A DNA stretch of 5,840 nucleotides from Gammaproteobacteria bacterium (GTDB lineage: Bacteria > Pseudomonadota > Gammaproteobacteria > UBA1113), in the NCBI GenBank assembly GCA_019752835.1, contig JAIELR010000114.1:1-5840 (forward strand). The letters run 5' to 3'. Shown piece after piece: positions 1 to 5,840 of this stretch (position 1 is its first letter; every line of letters begins with the position of its first letter). The position numbers and the translations under genes are program-made. The notes below the pieces were generated by a model that had not been told where the DNA came from, searched no databases, and saw only the letters and a program-made list of their open reading frames with translations.

Positions 1-48
1 TCATATCTATTTGTGGGATTATCGAGTAAGGTGTTGCCTCTATATTGA

Positions 49-76
49 GCATTAAAAGCGCTTTAATACGGGCTAC
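49..76. repeat. Short AT-rich palindrome, possible REP-type remnant
   Basis: Downstream of rpmG there is a perfect 10-base palindrome (aaagcgcttt, 55-64) that extends imperfectly to attaaaagcgctttaat (51-67) and is followed on the plus strand by acgggctac. The right side resembles one arm of the tagcccg/cgggcta palindromes scattered between genes in many gammaproteobacteria, but the matching left arm is absent. No T-run follows it in the rpmG direction, so it is not a convincing intrinsic terminator. The rest of 1-94 holds nothing else I can support. Confidence 0.3.
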
Positions 77-94
77 ACTTGCTACGATGCACGT

Positions 95-259
95 TTACTT
101 CGCTACTTTTTTCTCAACAAACAGCACATGTTTACGCACACCTGGCGTAGGATCAAACATTTTTTGTTCTCTTTTTTTCTGCTCTGTCTTCTTATTTTTA
201 GTTCTCGTATAAGAATAAGGACTTTCAGTGGATTGCATTCTAATAATATCGCGGGCCAT
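95..259 (-). CDS. rpmG: 50S ribosomal protein L33
   Basis: A 54-residue basic protein of the large ribosomal subunit, near the exit-tRNA site. It was read directly from the minus strand: start MARDIIRMQSTES, core YTRTKNKKT, end GVRKHVLFVEKKVAK. The TKNK core and the FDP...VRKHV...K C-terminal block match bacterial L33, and the length is normal. The start is an ATG, and a GGAG ribosome-binding site (267-270) sits directly after the rpmB stop codon, so the two genes are 11 bases apart and surely co-transcribed. It is the cysteine-free form, without the zinc-binding CxxC pairs. Two oddities: the region before TKNK differs from the usual SSAGTGHFYTT pattern, and FDP is followed by TPG before VRKHV, which is two residues longer than E. 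coli L33 as I recall it. Confidence 0.93.
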   Translation of the reverse strand: MARDIIRMQSTESPYSYTRTKNKKTEQKKREQKMFDPTPGVRKHVLFVEKKVAK

Positions 260-270
260 TCTTATGCTCC

Positions 271-507
271 TTAAACTTTTTCGCCACGTTTACGTAAATC
301 AAGCAAAATTTGCTCAATGCCCAATTTGTCTATTGTTCGCAAGCCACGGCAGCTAACGCGCAAGGTCACAAAACGCTTTTCAGCAGCAACCCAAAACTTA
401 CGACGATGTAAGTTAATTTCAAAACGACGACGCGTACGATTATTCGCATGCGAAACATTATTACCGGACATGGGGCCACGGCCAGTTACTTGGCAAACTC
501 GGGACAT
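271..507 (-). CDS. rpmB: 50S ribosomal protein L28
   Basis: A 78-residue ribosomal protein, the same length as E. coli L28 and colinear with it: [10 protein letters not shown] at the start, [26 protein letters not shown] and the LRKRGEKV end. It joins the large subunit late in assembly. The frame is open for eight more codons upstream, but the start at 507 is preferred because it gives the family N-terminus and has GGAG (516-519) eight bases upstream. It is the first gene of an rpmB-rpmG pair, the usual arrangement in gammaproteobacteria, and has its own strong promoter at 577-605. Nothing is truncated or missing. Confidence 0.97.
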   Translation of the reverse strand: MSRVCQVTGRGPMSGNNVSHANNRTRRRFEINLHRRKFWVAAEKRFVTLRVSCRGLRTIDKLGIEQILLDLRKRGEKV

Positions 508-576
508 GATAACTTCTCCAACAAAAATCATATACGCAAGAACACGATGAATGCAGCTTGCGCAATAAAGGTGGCA

Positions 577-605
577 TTTATACCAAAGAACGGGGCAAAG
601 GTCAA
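577..605 (-). promoter_or_regulatory. Sigma-70 promoter of rpmB-rpmG
   Basis: On the minus strand TTGACC (600-605) is separated by exactly 17 bases from TATAAA (577-582). Each hexamer differs from consensus at one position, and the spacing is optimal. It lies in the gap between the ureohydrolase stop and rpmB, with a leader of roughly 60 bases before the rpmB start. This makes the ribosomal pair an independent transcription unit, as expected for highly expressed genes. Expression itself is inferred, not seen. Confidence 0.8.
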
Positions 606-613
606 GGATGTTT

Positions 614-1702
614 TTAGATGAATTGGCTTAACACTTTGGCCGCAGCAAACAAGGTCGATGCAGATCCCTCTATTTCTCCATTTGACGAGGGATAGGCAAT
701 AAACGGGGCAACTTCCATAAGATCTGCGCCGGAAATCTTAAAGACAGTCTTTAACGCTGTGATTAAAGTGAGCGCGTCATCCAGTGTCAGTCCATCTGTT
801 TCGGGGGTTCCAGTAGCCGAGGCTGTACTGGCATCCAGTGCATCAATATCAAAGGTGATATAAATTTCGTCGACCTGTCGTGCCTTTAAATGCGCAATCA
901 CCACCTCGGCAACCGCCAAAGCACCATTTTCTATTACTTCATGCGCCCAAAATTGTCGAATACCATATTGCGTCTCCCAATATTGGCGCACGCGGCCGCT
1001 GGCTCGAATCCCAATTTGGACTAAGTGATCAGGCGCGGGTAAATAAGGCAGGATGTGGTAGGTCCATGATCCAAAACAAATAGGAATACCCAATCGCGAC
1101 GTCATCATATCGGTATGGGCATCAAAATGAACAACAGCAACGCGTTTTTGTTGTTGTTTTTTATGCTCTAAATAAGCACGAATTAAAGGATAACTGCAGG
1201 AGTGATCGCCGCCTATCCCTAACAATAGGCGATTGGGGTATTGTTCATAAAACCATTTTGCACATTCGTAAGTCATCGATAAAGGACTTACCACGCGTGC
1301 ACTATTTTCATCATCGTATAGTGCTTTGCGGGTGCTGCGAAGGATGGCATCACTTGCATACTCATCGAGTAGCAATTGGGGAATAATGCGTATGTCTCCA
1401 AGCTCCGTAGGCTGCCAACCCCTTATATGCTGATACAAGGCTAGACGAACAAATAAGGGCCCCCAATTGGCACCTCGGTTGATACCGCCGCCTGCATCTG
1501 AACAGATGCCTAATACAACGGAGTTGGGTTGATTTAATTGCTCTTGCAGTGATGCTGACCAGGCAGCTTCAGCCTCTTGGTCAATGACGCCGTATAATTG
1601 TTTTTGTAATATTTGTCGCTTTTCTCGACCGGTAAATACGGTATAAACGCCGCTGCCGGGCGCGCAGAGGTATGCCCGAATATTATCAAGTGATAAATTC
1701 AT
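614..1702 (-). CDS. Ureohydrolase (arginase/agmatinase/formimidoylglutamase superfamily)
   Basis: A 362-residue protein of the binuclear-manganese ureohydrolase fold, which hydrolyses guanidino or formimino groups of arginine, agmatine or related substrates. All three signature blocks are present: GGDHS at 164-168 (metal ligand His167), DAHTD at 194-198 (Asp194, His196, Asp198) and FDIDALD at 284-290 (Asp285, Asp287), followed by GTPETDGLT with the conserved Glu301. The metal centre therefore looks intact. An N-terminal segment of about 60 residues precedes the core, making it somewhat longer than typical agmatinases (about 300-320). The [15 protein letters not shown] block (68-82) resembles the formimidoylglutamase-like branch, but substrate cannot be assigned from motifs. 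The start is fixed: the codon just before the ATG is an in-frame TAG. A modest AGGAAG lies 10 bases upstream. astD is the upstream neighbour, which suggests arginine-related catabolism by context only. Confidence 0.88.
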   Translation of the reverse strand: MNLSLDNIRAYLCAPGSGVYTVFTGREKRQILQKQLYGVIDQEAEAAWSASLQEQLNQPNSVVLGICSDAGGGINRGANWGPLFVRLALYQHIRGWQPTELGDIRIIPQLLLDEYASDAILRSTRKALYDDENSARVVSPLSMTYECAKWFYEQYPNRLLLGIGGDHSCSYPLIRAYLEHKKQQQKRVAVVHFDAHTDMMTSRLGIPICFGSWTYHILPYLPAPDHLVQIGIRASGRVRQYWETQYGIRQFWAHEVIENGALAVAEVVIAHLKARQVDEIYITFDIDALDASTASATGTPETDGLTLDDALTLITALKTVFKISGADLMEVAPFIAYPSSNGEIEGSASTLFAAAKVLSQFI

Positions 1703-1785
1703 CTATTTAGAACTTCCTACATTATTCATGACACCCTTCCGTGTCCACAACTCACTTCCTCTCTCCCTTTGGGATAGGGACACCC

Positions 1786-1816
1786 TTCGGGCAGGCACGG
1801 GGGCCTGCCCCTACAA
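1786..1816. repeat. Partial copy of GC-rich palindromic repeat
   Basis: This is the right half of the element found intact at 1843-1905. It carries ttcgggcaggcac, then a gg-rich stretch, then ggcctgcccctacaa (1802-1816). The last 15 bases are identical to 1891-1905. The left arm is lost or diverged; only a short ccc-ttc-ggg foldback remains at about 1783-1791. It is separated from the full copy by 26 bases of unrelated sequence. Confidence 0.75.
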
Positions 1817-1842
1817 CAGCCTCCTTCGACTAACGAATGCCT

Positions 1843-1905
1843 TTGTAGGGGCAATCCCCCCGTGGTTGCCCGCCTTCGGGCGGGCACAGAGGCCTGCCCC
1901 TACAA
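1843..1905. repeat. Intergenic palindromic repeat (ttgtaggggca family)
   Basis: A 63-base element bounded by perfect 11-base inverted repeats: ttgtaggggca (1843-1853) and tgcccctacaa (1895-1905). Inside is a perfect 8-bp stem with a TTCG loop (tgcccgcc / ggcgggca, 1867-1886). It is far richer in GC than the surrounding spacer. Elements of this appearance occur in many copies between genes in diverse bacteria and are probably small non-autonomous or REP-like repeats; that family statement is from general knowledge. It lies 18 bases past the astD stop. In the astD mRNA it would form a long stable hairpin that may protect or attenuate the 3' end, but no U-run follows, so it is not a classic intrinsic terminator. 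Confidence 0.85.
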
Positions 1906-1923
1906 GCTACAAGACGCCCCATA

Positions 1924-3393
1924 TCATTCTTTTTTCCCATCCAACCCTGGCGTGAGGGCCGCAGGCATCACCAACTGGCTCGATTCACTACTCGACACAG
2001 GATAGGCACAATAATCCGCGGCATAATAGCCACTGGGACGATAATTGCCACTCCAACCTATGCCGCCAAAAGGTTGAGCGCTGCTTGCACCCGTTGTTGC
2101 TCTGTTCCAACTTAATACACCAACCTGCATCGCCTCATAAAATTGCTCATACTCTTTGCGGCTATCACTCTGGAGACCTGCGACTAAACCGTAGTGCGTT
2201 TCATTCGCCACGCGAAGCGCTTCTTCAAAATCGGCAACGCGAATCACTTGCAGCAAAGGACCAAATATTTCCGTATCATCTCGCTCTTTATTTGCTGTCA
2301 CATCGATTAAAGCGGGTGACAGTAAACCTGTTTCTGGATTGAGATGGCGCATTAAAACTAAGGCCTCACCGCCTTCGGTGATTAACTCTTCCTGTTTTTT
2401 CAAGATAGCATTTGCGGCATCAACAGAAATAACAGGCCCCATGAAAGGTTCTGGCTCATCGCGCCAATGACCTATACGAATACAATCCATCCATCCTATC
2501 AAAATAGACAATAACTCATCACCATCTGAACCTGTTGGGATAATTAAACGTCGGGCACATGTGCAACGCTGACCTGCCGTAATGAACGCTGATTGAATGA
2601 TATTATAAGCGGCCGCTTCTTTATTCTTGATTTGTGAAACAATCAGTGGATTATTTCCGCCCATCTCAAGTGCTAATAATTTTTCGGGCTGATCAGCACA
2701 TTCTAAATACAATCGTTTCCCCGTCGCGTAACTGCCGGTAAATAAGATGCCTTTTACATTTAAATTCGTTGTTAAAATTTGCCCGACATCGCCCTTGCCT
2801 AAAATAAGATTTAATACACCGGCTGGCAAGCCCGCTTTTTGCCAAAGCTTCATCATGAAAATGGCTGTTTGAGGGGTTAATTCACTTGGTTTAAAAACAA
2901 TGGTATTACCTGCAAGCAATGCAGGCACAATATGGCCATTGGGCAAATGGCCTGGAAAATTAAAAGGCCCCAAAACACCCATCACACCCAGGGGTTTGTG
3001 TTTGAGAACACTTATCCCGTTTGTTATCGTTTTTTCGCTCATACCTGTTCGCACCTGATATGCCTCAACTGATATGGCGATTTTTCCTATCATGCCCGTG
3101 ACTTCTGTTTTACTTTCCCATAAAGGCTTACCGGTTTCCTCCGAAATACATTCAGCAAGAGCTAATTGTTGAGACTCCAAAGCCTGTGCATACGCATGGA
3201 GAACATTGATACGCTCCGCCAATGCCGTGGAAGACCATATTTTAAATGCTGCTGAGGCCGCCTTTATTGCATCGTCTACCTGACGAAGCGATGCCGCCTT
3301 TCCCTCCCAACTGAGCAGACCCGTACTTGGATTATTGAGCATGATTGGTTCACCCTCACCCAATAACCACTCGTCATTAATCAATAGTTGCAT
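1924..3393 (-). CDS. astD: N-succinylglutamate 5-semialdehyde dehydrogenase
   Basis: A 489-residue cytoplasmic NAD-dependent aldehyde dehydrogenase. It oxidises N-succinylglutamate semialdehyde to N-succinylglutamate, the fourth step of the arginine succinyltransferase (AST) pathway. It aligns end to end with E. coli AstD (492 residues): N-terminus INDEWLLGEG, GPFNFPGHLPNGHIVPALLA around oxyanion Asn145, FTGS (218-221), LEMGGNNPL with general base Glu243, GQRCTCARR with catalytic Cys277, EIFGPLL (375-381), FGGIGWSGN and the YYAADYCAYP end. No key residue is missing. The start matches the family N-terminus. Ribosome-binding sequence is weak (AGAGA about 10 bases upstream), and the upstream ORF overlaps the first 17 bases, so coupled translation is possible. 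No other ast gene is in the window. The 3' end is followed by a palindromic repeat. Confidence 0.96.
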   Translation of the reverse strand: MQLLINDEWLLGEGEPIMLNNPSTGLLSWEGKAASLRQVDDAIKAASAAFKIWSSTALAERINVLHAYAQALESQQLALAECISEETGKPLWESKTEVTGMIGKIAISVEAYQVRTGMSEKTITNGISVLKHKPLGVMGVLGPFNFPGHLPNGHIVPALLAGNTIVFKPSELTPQTAIFMMKLWQKAGLPAGVLNLILGKGDVGQILTTNLNVKGILFTGSYATGKRLYLECADQPEKLLALEMGGNNPLIVSQIKNKEAAAYNIIQSAFITAGQRCTCARRLIIPTGSDGDELLSILIGWMDCIRIGHWRDEPEPFMGPVISVDAANAILKKQEELITEGGEALVLMRHLNPETGLLSPALIDVTANKERDDTEIFGPLLQVIRVADFEEALRVANETHYGLVAGLQSDSRKEYEQFYEAMQVGVLSWNRATTGASSAQPFGGIGWSGNYRPSGYYAADYCAYPVSSSESSQLVMPAALTPGLDGKKE

Positions 3394-3688
3394 AACATTT
3401 GTCTCTTTCTACGCCTTCTGGCGTGCTATAATGACTCTGTTCTGGTGGTATGCTTGCTTCGGCAAAAAGCCCATCTCGTGTAGCCTCCCTCATCTTCTGC
3501 GAAGGTGTTTTATGATTATTTTCCTTTTTGATTTTTTTAATAAATCCATGTATTCCATTTTGCTTAATTTCAGGAGGAAGTTTACTGAGTAAGCCTCTCA
3601 CTTTTAAATAATCAATCATTTCATCATCATCTTTAACAAGCGTCCAAATATATCGAGCGAACTTAAAGGCCCAATTAATTATTAACAA
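3377..3688 (-). CDS. Unknown 103-residue ORF overlapping both neighbours (coupled gene or frameshifted tail)
   Basis: I recognise no family. The frame overlaps the end of the 577-residue orphan gene by 14 bases and the astD start by 17 bases. It has no ATG at its head; the best start is TTG at 3688, with AAGGA five bases upstream. An internal ATG at 3619 would give 80 residues but has no clear ribosome-binding site. The N-terminal part is aromatic and basic (NWAFKFARYIW), then charged (KDDDEMIDYLKVRG, then a lysine cluster FIKKIKKE at about 49-56). The C-terminal part (AEASIPPEQSHYSTPEG) is different in character. Hand-counted GC rises from about 30-35% in its upstream part to 50% over 3421-3480, so the last third may be old astD leader DNA captured as coding sequence. 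A small hairpin (acgcc-ttct-ggcgt, 3411-3424) lies there. It could be a separate translationally coupled gene or the +1-frame tail of the orphan protein. Confidence 0.45.
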   Translation of the reverse strand: MLIINWAFKFARYIWTLVKDDDEMIDYLKVRGLLSKLPPEIKQNGIHGFIKKIKKENNHKTPSQKMREATRDGLFAEASIPPEQSHYSTPEGVERDKCYATID

Positions 3689-5408
3689 ACGAATCCTTAA
3701 ATTCTTTTCGTTTGTTCTTTATATGCTCAAACGGAACTAATTGCAAATCATTTTTCAAATATTTCATCTTTACTAATTCATTTAAAGGTCGATCAAACTT
3801 ATATCGTGCCTCTATAAGTTTCCCCTCTTGTTGATTTATATCATTAGTATTAAAGAAAGGTGCATTTATACGCTCTTTTGGCAAACTAGCTACTCCATTT
3901 TTTTGTTCAATATTCACCCCTTGTTTAATAATTTTTTTAAGATTAGCTAATTTTTTAAAGGCATCATGAACCATCGAATGAACCGTTGACCTCCCAACTT
4001 TCGTTGAAAATTCATTCAATAAATTTTCTATATCATTTATTTTTTGCATCATAAATTCACTAGAACAGTTTTTCTCTGAATACTCGAGCTCTCCGTATTT
4101 TTGATAGAATTTTTCGAGTAACTCTTCAACATCTTGATCTCTATCATGCTTAGTCGTTCGCCTTGTAAACCCTATAAGATAACTGCAAAAAACCCAAACA
4201 ATATTTTTCATTGTATCAGAAAAATTATTTATTTTTTTATAATCACTGCGTGAGGCCACTGCCATCTCTATCGTATTAAACGTTTTTTTGAAAAAATTAA
4301 TCCATCCTGCTTTTTTTCCATCAAAAAACTCTATGTCATAGTCATCATCATTTCCAGTGAGTGCATTATTAGCAATAAAAAAAATACTGTTTTTCATTAT
4401 GGTGACTTTATCATGAACATAAGAATCAATCAGGCGATTTTTGCAAACATTTGATTCGCTAAACAAAAATTCATCATTAATAGCTAAAATAGCCTCATTT
4501 AAAAGAATAATATTTTCTTTTTGTTTTTTGGAAAAATCACTCATAGAACTAAAAAAATGTCGCATAATAAAAATAATCGAATCTTTTTTTAATGACATAT
4601 CATGTTTCTTTAAAAATGAAAATGCATCAGAAATAAAGTCATCAAAACTCATAAATATTTTTTCTTTGTTATCTTCATTTAAATTAGCAAGAAATTCATT
4701 TTTGCGCCTATTTAAATCTAAACTGCAATTTAATAGTTCAGTAATATTCGATTTGTCATTTTTATTTAATGGAAATTTTATTTTATTCAGGATTTCATCA
4801 AAATCTTCAGAACAACTTTCTGAATCTGACGGCAAATCTGTATATTTTTTTGAATTAATTCTTTCATTTTTCAAACTTGATTCTTGTAAAAAACGCTCTC
4901 GTCGAGCGCGTCCCATTTTCAGTTGTTCAGATGAAGAATTGAGGTTATCTGTCATTGCATGAGCACTTTCAGAATATTTTTCTGAATCGGCTGGTAGATC
5001 TATATGTTCATTCGAATTAATTCTTCCATTATTCACAATTAATTGCTGAAAATAACTCTCTTCCGGAGGGCTGCTCATTTTTTTATGTTGCGATGAAAAA
5101 ACTATTTTATCAACATCCTCAGAGTTATTTTCGGAATCAGACAATAAAGGCTCATATTTTTTTGCATTATTTTTGTCTTCATTCAACATGGATTCTTGAA
5201 GATGGATCTCTTGTCGGGCAGCTTCAACCTTTAACCATTCCAGTGCTTTTTCAAAATCATCTTCATTATCACTTTCAGTGGAAAAATAAATATTCTCTTT
5301 TCTTTTTTGAGACAGTGAATTTTTTTGTTTTAACACTTGATTGTGTTTATTTTTATCTGTTTTGTTGTTTTTTGTTCTAGAACCCCCGCCATGCTTTGTA
5401 TATGACAT
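3675..5408 (-). CDS. Orphan 577-residue repeat-containing protein, possible secreted effector
   Basis: No family recognised. The start at ATG 5408 is chosen because GGAG (5415-5418) lies six bases upstream; an ATG at 5420 and a TTG at 5423 lack such a site. There is no signal peptide: the N-terminus is hydrophilic and strongly basic (residues 1-40, e.g. KQKNSLSQKRKEN). Residues about 42-211 hold three and a half degenerate repeats of 50-54 residues, each with an acidic-serine box such as SDSENNSEDVD or SDSESCSEDFD. Residues about 220-577 look globular and alpha-helical, Lys/Asn/Glu-rich, with a likely coiled-coil stretch near 424-470 and one borderline hydrophobic run (IVWVFCSYLIGF, 403-414). 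Base composition is very AT-rich: hand-counted 60-base rows gave 18%, 30% and 35% GC against 53-55% in rows of astD and the ureohydrolase. This suggests acquired or fast-evolving DNA. Size, repeats and composition resemble type IV effectors of intracellular bacteria, but this is inference only. Confidence 0.8.
   Translation of the reverse strand: MSYTKHGGGSRTKNNKTDKNKHNQVLKQKNSLSQKRKENIYFSTESDNEDDFEKALEWLKVEAARQEIHLQESMLNEDKNNAKKYEPLLSDSENNSEDVDKIVFSSQHKKMSSPPEESYFQQLIVNNGRINSNEHIDLPADSEKYSESAHAMTDNLNSSSEQLKMGRARRERFLQESSLKNERINSKKYTDLPSDSESCSEDFDEILNKIKFPLNKNDKSNITELLNCSLDLNRRKNEFLANLNEDNKEKIFMSFDDFISDAFSFLKKHDMSLKKDSIIFIMRHFFSSMSDFSKKQKENIILLNEAILAINDEFLFSESNVCKNRLIDSYVHDKVTIMKNSIFFIANNALTGNDDDYDIEFFDGKKAGWINFFKKTFNTIEMAVASRSDYKKINNFSDTMKNIVWVFCSYLIGFTRRTTKHDRDQDVEELLEKFYQKYGELEYSEKNCSSEFMMQKINDIENLLNEFSTKVGRSTVHSMVHDAFKKLANLKKIIKQGVNIEQKNGVASLPKERINAPFFNTNDINQQEGKLIEARYKFDRPLNELVKMKYLKNDLQLVPFEHIKNKRKEFKDSFVNN
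3694..3698 (-). promoter_or_regulatory. Ribosome-binding site AAGGA supporting a TTG start
   Basis: AAGGA on the minus strand lies five bases upstream of TTG at 3686-3688, inside the last codons of the orphan gene. It is the only sequence argument for the 103-residue ORF being separately translated. Ribosomes ending at 3675-3677 would finish almost on top of it, as expected for coupled translation. Confidence 0.45.
4776..5285 (-). repeat. Degenerate in-frame tandem repeat, about 3.5 units of 50-54 codons
   Basis: Within the orphan gene, units run at about 5076-5228 (residues 61-111), 4914-5075 (112-165) and 4776-4913 (166-211), with a half unit at about 5229-5285. Each complete unit has a helix-like LQES/FQQL segment, an asparagine-rich linker (RINS in the last two), then a [SA]DSE..SE acidic box. 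The similarity is visible in DNA too: plus-strand copies begin tctgaatctg (4819), tctgaatcgg (4981) and tcggaatcag (5131), spaced 162 and 150 bases. All spacings are multiples of three, so the frame is kept. Copies have clearly diverged, so the array is not recent. Confidence 0.78.
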
Positions 5409-5414
5409 GCTCTT

Positions 5415-5418
5415 CTCC
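5415..5418 (-). promoter_or_regulatory. Ribosome-binding site fixing the orphan gene start
   Basis: GGAG on the minus strand, six bases before ATG at 5406-5408. It overlaps the alternative upstream ATG (5418-5420), which therefore is unlikely to be the real start. Confidence 0.65.
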
Positions 5419-5500
5419 ATCAATTAAGTTCAGGTTAAATTAATACTGATCTTGAGTGTAGTTAAGATAATGGTAAACACAAAAAAATAAAAAAATAAAA

Positions 5501-5840
5501 TTAAGCTATTATATTCTCAAGTCCATAGACTAATTGAGTTAAGGCCATGACTTTACGGCAAGCTAATAAGACGCCCGGCATAAAACAGGCGCGGCTAATT
5601 GAATCGTGCTGAATGGTCAATGTTTCTCCTAGGCCGCCAAAAATAACGCGTTGATGTGCGAGGAAACCGGGTAGACGAACAGAATGTATAGGGGTTTGTT
5701 GATACATAGCGCCACGTGCGCCTGCAACGCTTTCAATGCATTGTGACAGTGTGGGCTCTTCACTTCGCCCAGCGGCTATCATGATCGCTGTTTTAATTGC
5801 CGTACCCGATGGAGCATCTTGCTTTTTATCATGATGAAGT
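5501..5840 (-). CDS. dapB: 4-hydroxy-tetrahydrodipicolinate reductase, C-terminal part
   Basis: The gene is cut by the right edge of the window; 112 C-terminal residues and the stop are visible. DapB reduces the dipicolinate intermediate with NAD(P)H in the diaminopimelate/lysine pathway, supplying cell-wall and protein synthesis. The first residues read [18 protein letters not shown], the substrate-binding and catalytic signature of the family (HHxxKxDAPSGTA in E. coli, with the catalytic His and Lys kept). The tail [19 protein letters not shown], then [13 protein letters not shown] and the end near GLENIIA, follow the usual C-terminal domain, although the order and spacing were judged by eye. 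No strong hairpin follows the stop, only AT-rich sequence with T-runs, so read-through into the orphan gene is possible. Confidence 0.93.
   Translation of the reverse strand, partial: LHHDKKQDAPSGTAIKTAIMIAAGRSEEPTLSQCIESVAGARGAMYQQTPIHSVRLPGFLAHQRVIFGGLGETLTIQHDSISRACFMPGVLLACRKVMALTQLVYGLENIIA
5508..5513 (-). promoter_or_regulatory. Candidate -10 element for the orphan gene
   Basis: A perfect TATAAT on the minus strand lies in the last codons of dapB, about 100 bases before the orphan start. No good -35 hexamer is found 16-18 bases upstream (caatta at 17). The following leader is extremely AT-rich (T-runs at about 5479-5500). A perfect TATAAT arises easily in AT-rich DNA, so this is only a candidate. 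Confidence 0.3.

Noticed and set aside
1..52. An open minus-strand frame starting MLNIEATPYS and running off the left edge.
   Set aside because: Only 17 codons are visible, with no clear ribosome-binding site, and the start falls inside the palindrome. It cannot be supported from this window.
1703..1729. An eight-codon frame (MNNVGSSK) ending in TAG directly before the ureohydrolase ATG, as a possible leader peptide.
   Set aside because: It has no ribosome-binding site of its own and no regulatory codon run; it contains the ribosome-binding sequence of the real gene. Probably chance.
1867..1886. Strong GC hairpin as a rho-independent terminator of astD.
   Set aside because: No T-run follows on either strand, and the hairpin is the core of a dispersed palindromic repeat.
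4441..4962. A 173-codon open frame on the plus strand antisense to the orphan gene.
   Set aside because: It is the mirror of a lysine/asparagine-rich coding sequence, giving a Phe/Ser/Leu-rich translation with no plausible ribosome-binding site; long antisense frames are expected here.
5424..5438. Two TTAA half-sites exactly 11 bases apart upstream of the orphan gene, resembling a PmrA-type direct repeat of Legionella and Coxiella effector genes.
   Set aside because: They lie only about 16-30 bases before the start codon, too close to leave room for a downstream promoter, and outside TTAA the bases match the cTTAATATT pattern poorly. TTAA is common in such AT-rich DNA.
5479..5500. T-run after the dapB stop as an intrinsic terminator.
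   Set aside because: No GC-rich stem precedes it; only a weak AT foldback around the stop codon could form.

Overview
The window looks like chromosomal DNA of a gammaproteobacterium. The 78-residue L28, the L28-L33 gene pair, an AstD close to the enterobacterial form and DapB all fit that group. The moderate GC of the housekeeping genes, together with a long, very AT-rich, lysine/asparagine/serine-rich orphan protein, would suit a host-associated lineage such as Legionellales. That lineage is an inference; nothing in the window proves it. All recognisable genes lie on the minus strand, so transcription runs from the right edge to the left.

In transcription order: (1) the C-terminal 112 residues of dapB (lysine/diaminopimelate synthesis), cut by the right edge. 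(2) A 92-base AT-rich gap, then a 577-residue orphan protein with a tandem acidic-serine repeat in its N-terminal third. (3) A 103-residue unknown ORF that overlaps the end of the orphan gene and the start of astD; it is either a coupled TTG-start gene or a frameshifted tail of the orphan. (4) astD (succinylglutamate semialdehyde dehydrogenase). (5) A 221-base spacer with one complete and one partial copy of a GC-rich palindromic repeat. (6) A ureohydrolase (arginase/agmatinase/formimidoylglutamase superfamily) with all metal ligands intact. (7) rpmB and rpmG, 11 bases apart, behind a near-consensus sigma-70 promoter. The leftmost 94 bases hold a small AT-rich palindrome and no supported gene.

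astD and the ureohydrolase both suggest arginine or related nitrogen metabolism, but no other ast gene is present, so their cooperation is inferred from proximity. rpmBG is an independent housekeeping unit. The most unusual part is the block at about 3480-5500: it is much poorer in GC than either flank, encodes no recognised family, carries internal repeats, and has its end fused or overlapped into the astD start. It looks like an acquired or fast-evolving accessory gene inserted between dapB and astD. No CRISPR array, transposase, tRNA or rRNA was seen.
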